Shown here: one piece after another, positions 61,777 to 64,000 of the stretch
Numbering within the stretch: position 1 is the stretch's first letter
Layout: every line of letters begins with the position of its first letter
Assembly: GCA_025174535.1 (NCBI GenBank)
Contig: JALBUN010000001.1
Span: 3,100,001 to 3,164,000 of the forward strand
From: Cantharellus purpuraceus
Taxonomy: Eukaryota; Basidiomycota; Agaricomycetes; Cantharellales; Hydnaceae
DNA: 64,000 nucleotides
Direction: 5' to 3'
Program-made: the position numbers and the translations under genes
The notes under the pieces: model-generated
Seen by the model: only the letters and a program-made list of their open reading frames with translations
Databases searched by the model: none
Told to the model about the DNA's origin: nothing

Positions 61777-63400
61777 TATGCATATTCACATACAGCCATA
61801 CCCCTTGATGCTTGCTTTGCTCGCTTGCCCCTTTGTATCCGGTGCCACATGTATTCTTACACTGTCAACCCATAGTTAGACTCAGCTCCTGTCTTTCTAC
61901 ACGCGGACGAATCAAACTACGCTTGTACTCACCTCCCCACTTCTCGTTTCCCAGGAACTCAAGTCGATGCTCTATTTCTGTCCTTGAGTTACAGGCTGAG
62001 AACGTCGCTGCCATCCCCAATTCTTTTGGCGCATCTTGGATTTCTGCCTCGGCCTGACGACACGGTATATTGTCGACAAGATCTATCTAAGTATCAGGTG
62101 TATGTCTTTTAGGGGTACCCAGCTTATGCCTTTCTGCCGGCGCTGTCAGGCAGAATCGAGATCTTTTCTAGTTTCTTCTCCGTGTTTCCGCCGTCCTGAT
62201 GCTTGGAAGGCTTGTCACTTTTCTTGATCGCGAAGGCGAGACCTTGATCCCGCCTTTGGATACGCCACACCTCTGAGGGTCTTTCATCTGGTACCTATGA
62301 TTACCGAAGGAATTTGTGCTCTATCCACACGAGTCATGCCAGCCCCGGGATCTCGATGTTCTACTGTCGCGACACGTGGAAGGTTAAAAGAGATCCCCCA
62401 GATTTGCTTTCGGATGTATATATATGCTGATGATATAGACTGTAACTCACAACCTTTTATGGCAGTCACCCCCCACAGTTCCGTTAGTTTCGGTGATTTC
62501 TCGGACTCTGACGACTGTGTTTTCGTTCTATCACTATTAGTTCCATCAAGAAATCAACACCATTTTTCAACATCACACGGAGTTTTGAAGATGTTGCATG
62601 TGTCACCAGGGGCAGGAGGCGAGGTACATCACTGGCGCGGGGGTTTACTCCAAAGGCATGGCTAAGCTGTCTATGTCACCAAAGCCTAAGGCCTACACCC
62701 CCGATATAGAATCTTAACAGTCACTCTCATGTATGAAACACTATTTGATGTGACTCCTGCCACAGTTGAGGCTACGCCACCCTTGAAATCCATGGCAGAG
62801 ATCAATTATGACAATTCGCCTGTAGCTGGCGGGGTGGGACAGGGCAAGGCGGACGGGACGGCGGGGATCGACATCGGGAATGTCAACGAATGGCGGGGTG
62901 TCGCTGAATCCTAATTCCCCCCATGCCCTATTCGCTACCACAGCACGGTGTTACACCACGCCGGAAACATCAGTAAGTACGGGAGTAACTTCTGCCGGAC
63001 GTTGGCGGTGGGACGTAATTGTGTACGTGAGCTGGACACCTTTACAGGCTCACCACCGTGCAATCAGTGCATCAAACGACACGGTCACGTGACTGGCTCC
63101 GCCTGTTCGGACCTCCGCGGCACAGCGCTATATGGGAAACGAAACAATCGGTGTGCCCGTCGGTTCAGTTTTTATGTGGTTGCGTGCGGAATTTAGCACG
63201 AAAGCCGACCATGCTATCTTCCCTCCAGGCAACAAGTATGTAATAATCACAGATTGCCAAGTGGTGAAGGATAAGTATTTGTAACACGCAAGTATAGCAA
63301 GGACCCAAAAACGAATCGTCGAAATGCTGTACTGACGGGATTAGATAAAATACAATGTAAATCCAAGCGCCCCTTCCAACCCCCTCTCACTTGCTTCCTT
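61777..63400. other. Intergenic region, no gene seen
   Basis: 1.6 kb between the small protein and the stop codon of the zinc-finger gene. Short open frames only. One plus-strand frame at 62948-63196 contains 'CNQCIKRHGHVTGSAC', but it has no start context or partner exon. No repeat from the transposon block was noticed. Confidence 0.45.
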
Positions 63401-64000
63401 TTAGATTCCGATCTCTTTCTTGACGGGTTTGGTCTTGGCCCGAGATCTCCTTTTGGCTCCTTCAGGAGTATGTCGGACTCGAAGCCAATCCTCCTGTGCA
63501 CAGACGGGGTCTCTTTCCCAATGCCTTTTACGGGCATCCGGTCTTGATGAGATGTTAGTGGGCAGCGCGAGCGGAAATTGATAGGTGGGGCGTACCTTTT
63601 GAATCCGGAGCCACAACCGTGACAGCGGTAGGGAGTTTCTCCAGTATGTGAGCGTTTGTGTCCTGGTGGATAAAAATATGGATATGTAAGGAACGTTAGA
63701 CGTAATGAAGATTATACTGACGGTCACGGTCGTGAGCTGAGAAGTAAGGTATGAGCATGAGCAAGAGCTTGGAAGAAGTGGTAGCTTACATCGAGCAAAC
63801 GCTGCCTGACATATGTCACAAGCGTACGGGCGCAACTCGTCGACCACCTATATGGTGAACATCAGAATCAGCTGTAGCAGTGAAGAGGGTAAACCAATCT
63901 ACCTCAGAGGCAGACTTGCTCTTTCGACCACGAAACATTCGCGTGTAGGTGTTTTCAGCAGTATAGGTGACATGGTGCCCGGGGGAGAACGTTTCCGGCG
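63401..64000 (-). CDS. C2H2 zinc-finger protein, C-terminal part (5' end outside window)
   Basis: Putative transcription factor. Exons on the minus strand: from beyond 64000 to 63903, then 63847-63790, 63736-63722, 63662-63596 and 63542-63401. Finger 1 is C-x2-C-x12-H-x3-H ('YACDICQAAFARSHDRD', then 'RHKRSHTGE' with the standard linker). Finger 2 is C-x2-C-x12-H-x5-C ('YRCHGCGSGFKR', 'KRHWERDPVC'), a C2HC variant. Finger 1 is complete only if the 15-nt exon 63736-63722 is included. The tail is strongly basic ('AKRRSRAKTKPVKKE'). The DNA target is unknown; two adjacent fingers suffice for sequence-specific binding in fungi. Confidence 0.85.

Noticed and set aside
62948..63196. Cys-containing frame reminiscent of a binuclear zinc cluster
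   Set aside because: The spacing does not match Zn2Cys6, and there is no start context or further exon.

Overview
The window is nuclear DNA from a filamentous basidiomycete, most likely an Agaricomycete; I cannot name the genus. The evidence is short introns (about 40-73 bp, GT...AG) that break nearly every gene, conserved eukaryotic single-copy genes, a basidiomycete-type Cln/Puc1-like G1 cyclin, and chromoviral Ty3/gypsy and Ty1/copia retrotransposons. I rebuilt exon structures by hand from splice signals, phase and family resemblance. Every multi-exon model listed closes in frame.

Left gene block (1-18.4 kb): the 3' part of a Gln/Gly/Pro-rich protein (+), a G1/S cyclin (+), a Gfo/Idh/MocA oxidoreductase of the D-galacturonate-reductase type (-), a 2.9-kb stretch with no recognised gene, isopentenyl-diphosphate isomerase (+), a type II membrane protein of the fungal O-fucosyltransferase-like type (+), a fungal protein of unknown function (-) and a secreted pepsin-like aspartic protease (-) that contains a 10-nt microexon.

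Transposon block (18.4-43.4 kb): a truncated copia element is followed by a very large inverted repeat, arms 19657-29614 and 31110-41150, separated by about 1.5 kb. Each arm carries the same decayed chromodomain Ty3/gypsy element (gag, protease, RT, RNase H, integrase, chromodomain), an antisense Cys-rich ORF downstream of pol, and copies of a 1.6-1.7 kb LTR-like repeat here called X. The pol stop codons I examined in detail look like CGA-to-TGA changes and are shared by both arms, so the element decayed before the inverted duplication formed. Several solo LTRs with clean 5-bp target duplications are nested in this block, and two minisatellites have expanded there.

Right gene block (43.5-64 kb): a Sec7-PH ARF guanine-nucleotide exchange factor (-), Pescadillo (-), Sm D2 (+, divergent from Pescadillo with only 91 bp between start codons), a four-unit polyubiquitin gene (+), UTP23 (-, convergent with polyubiquitin), a 2.9-kb stretch without a recognised gene, eIF3k (+), a secreted proline-rich CAP/PR-1 protein (-), a small unrecognised protein (+) and the 3' part of a zinc-finger protein (-) with a 15-nt microexon. 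Ribosome biogenesis, splicing, ubiquitin and translation genes sit close together here. I read this as ordinary housekeeping clustering, not as a dedicated pathway.
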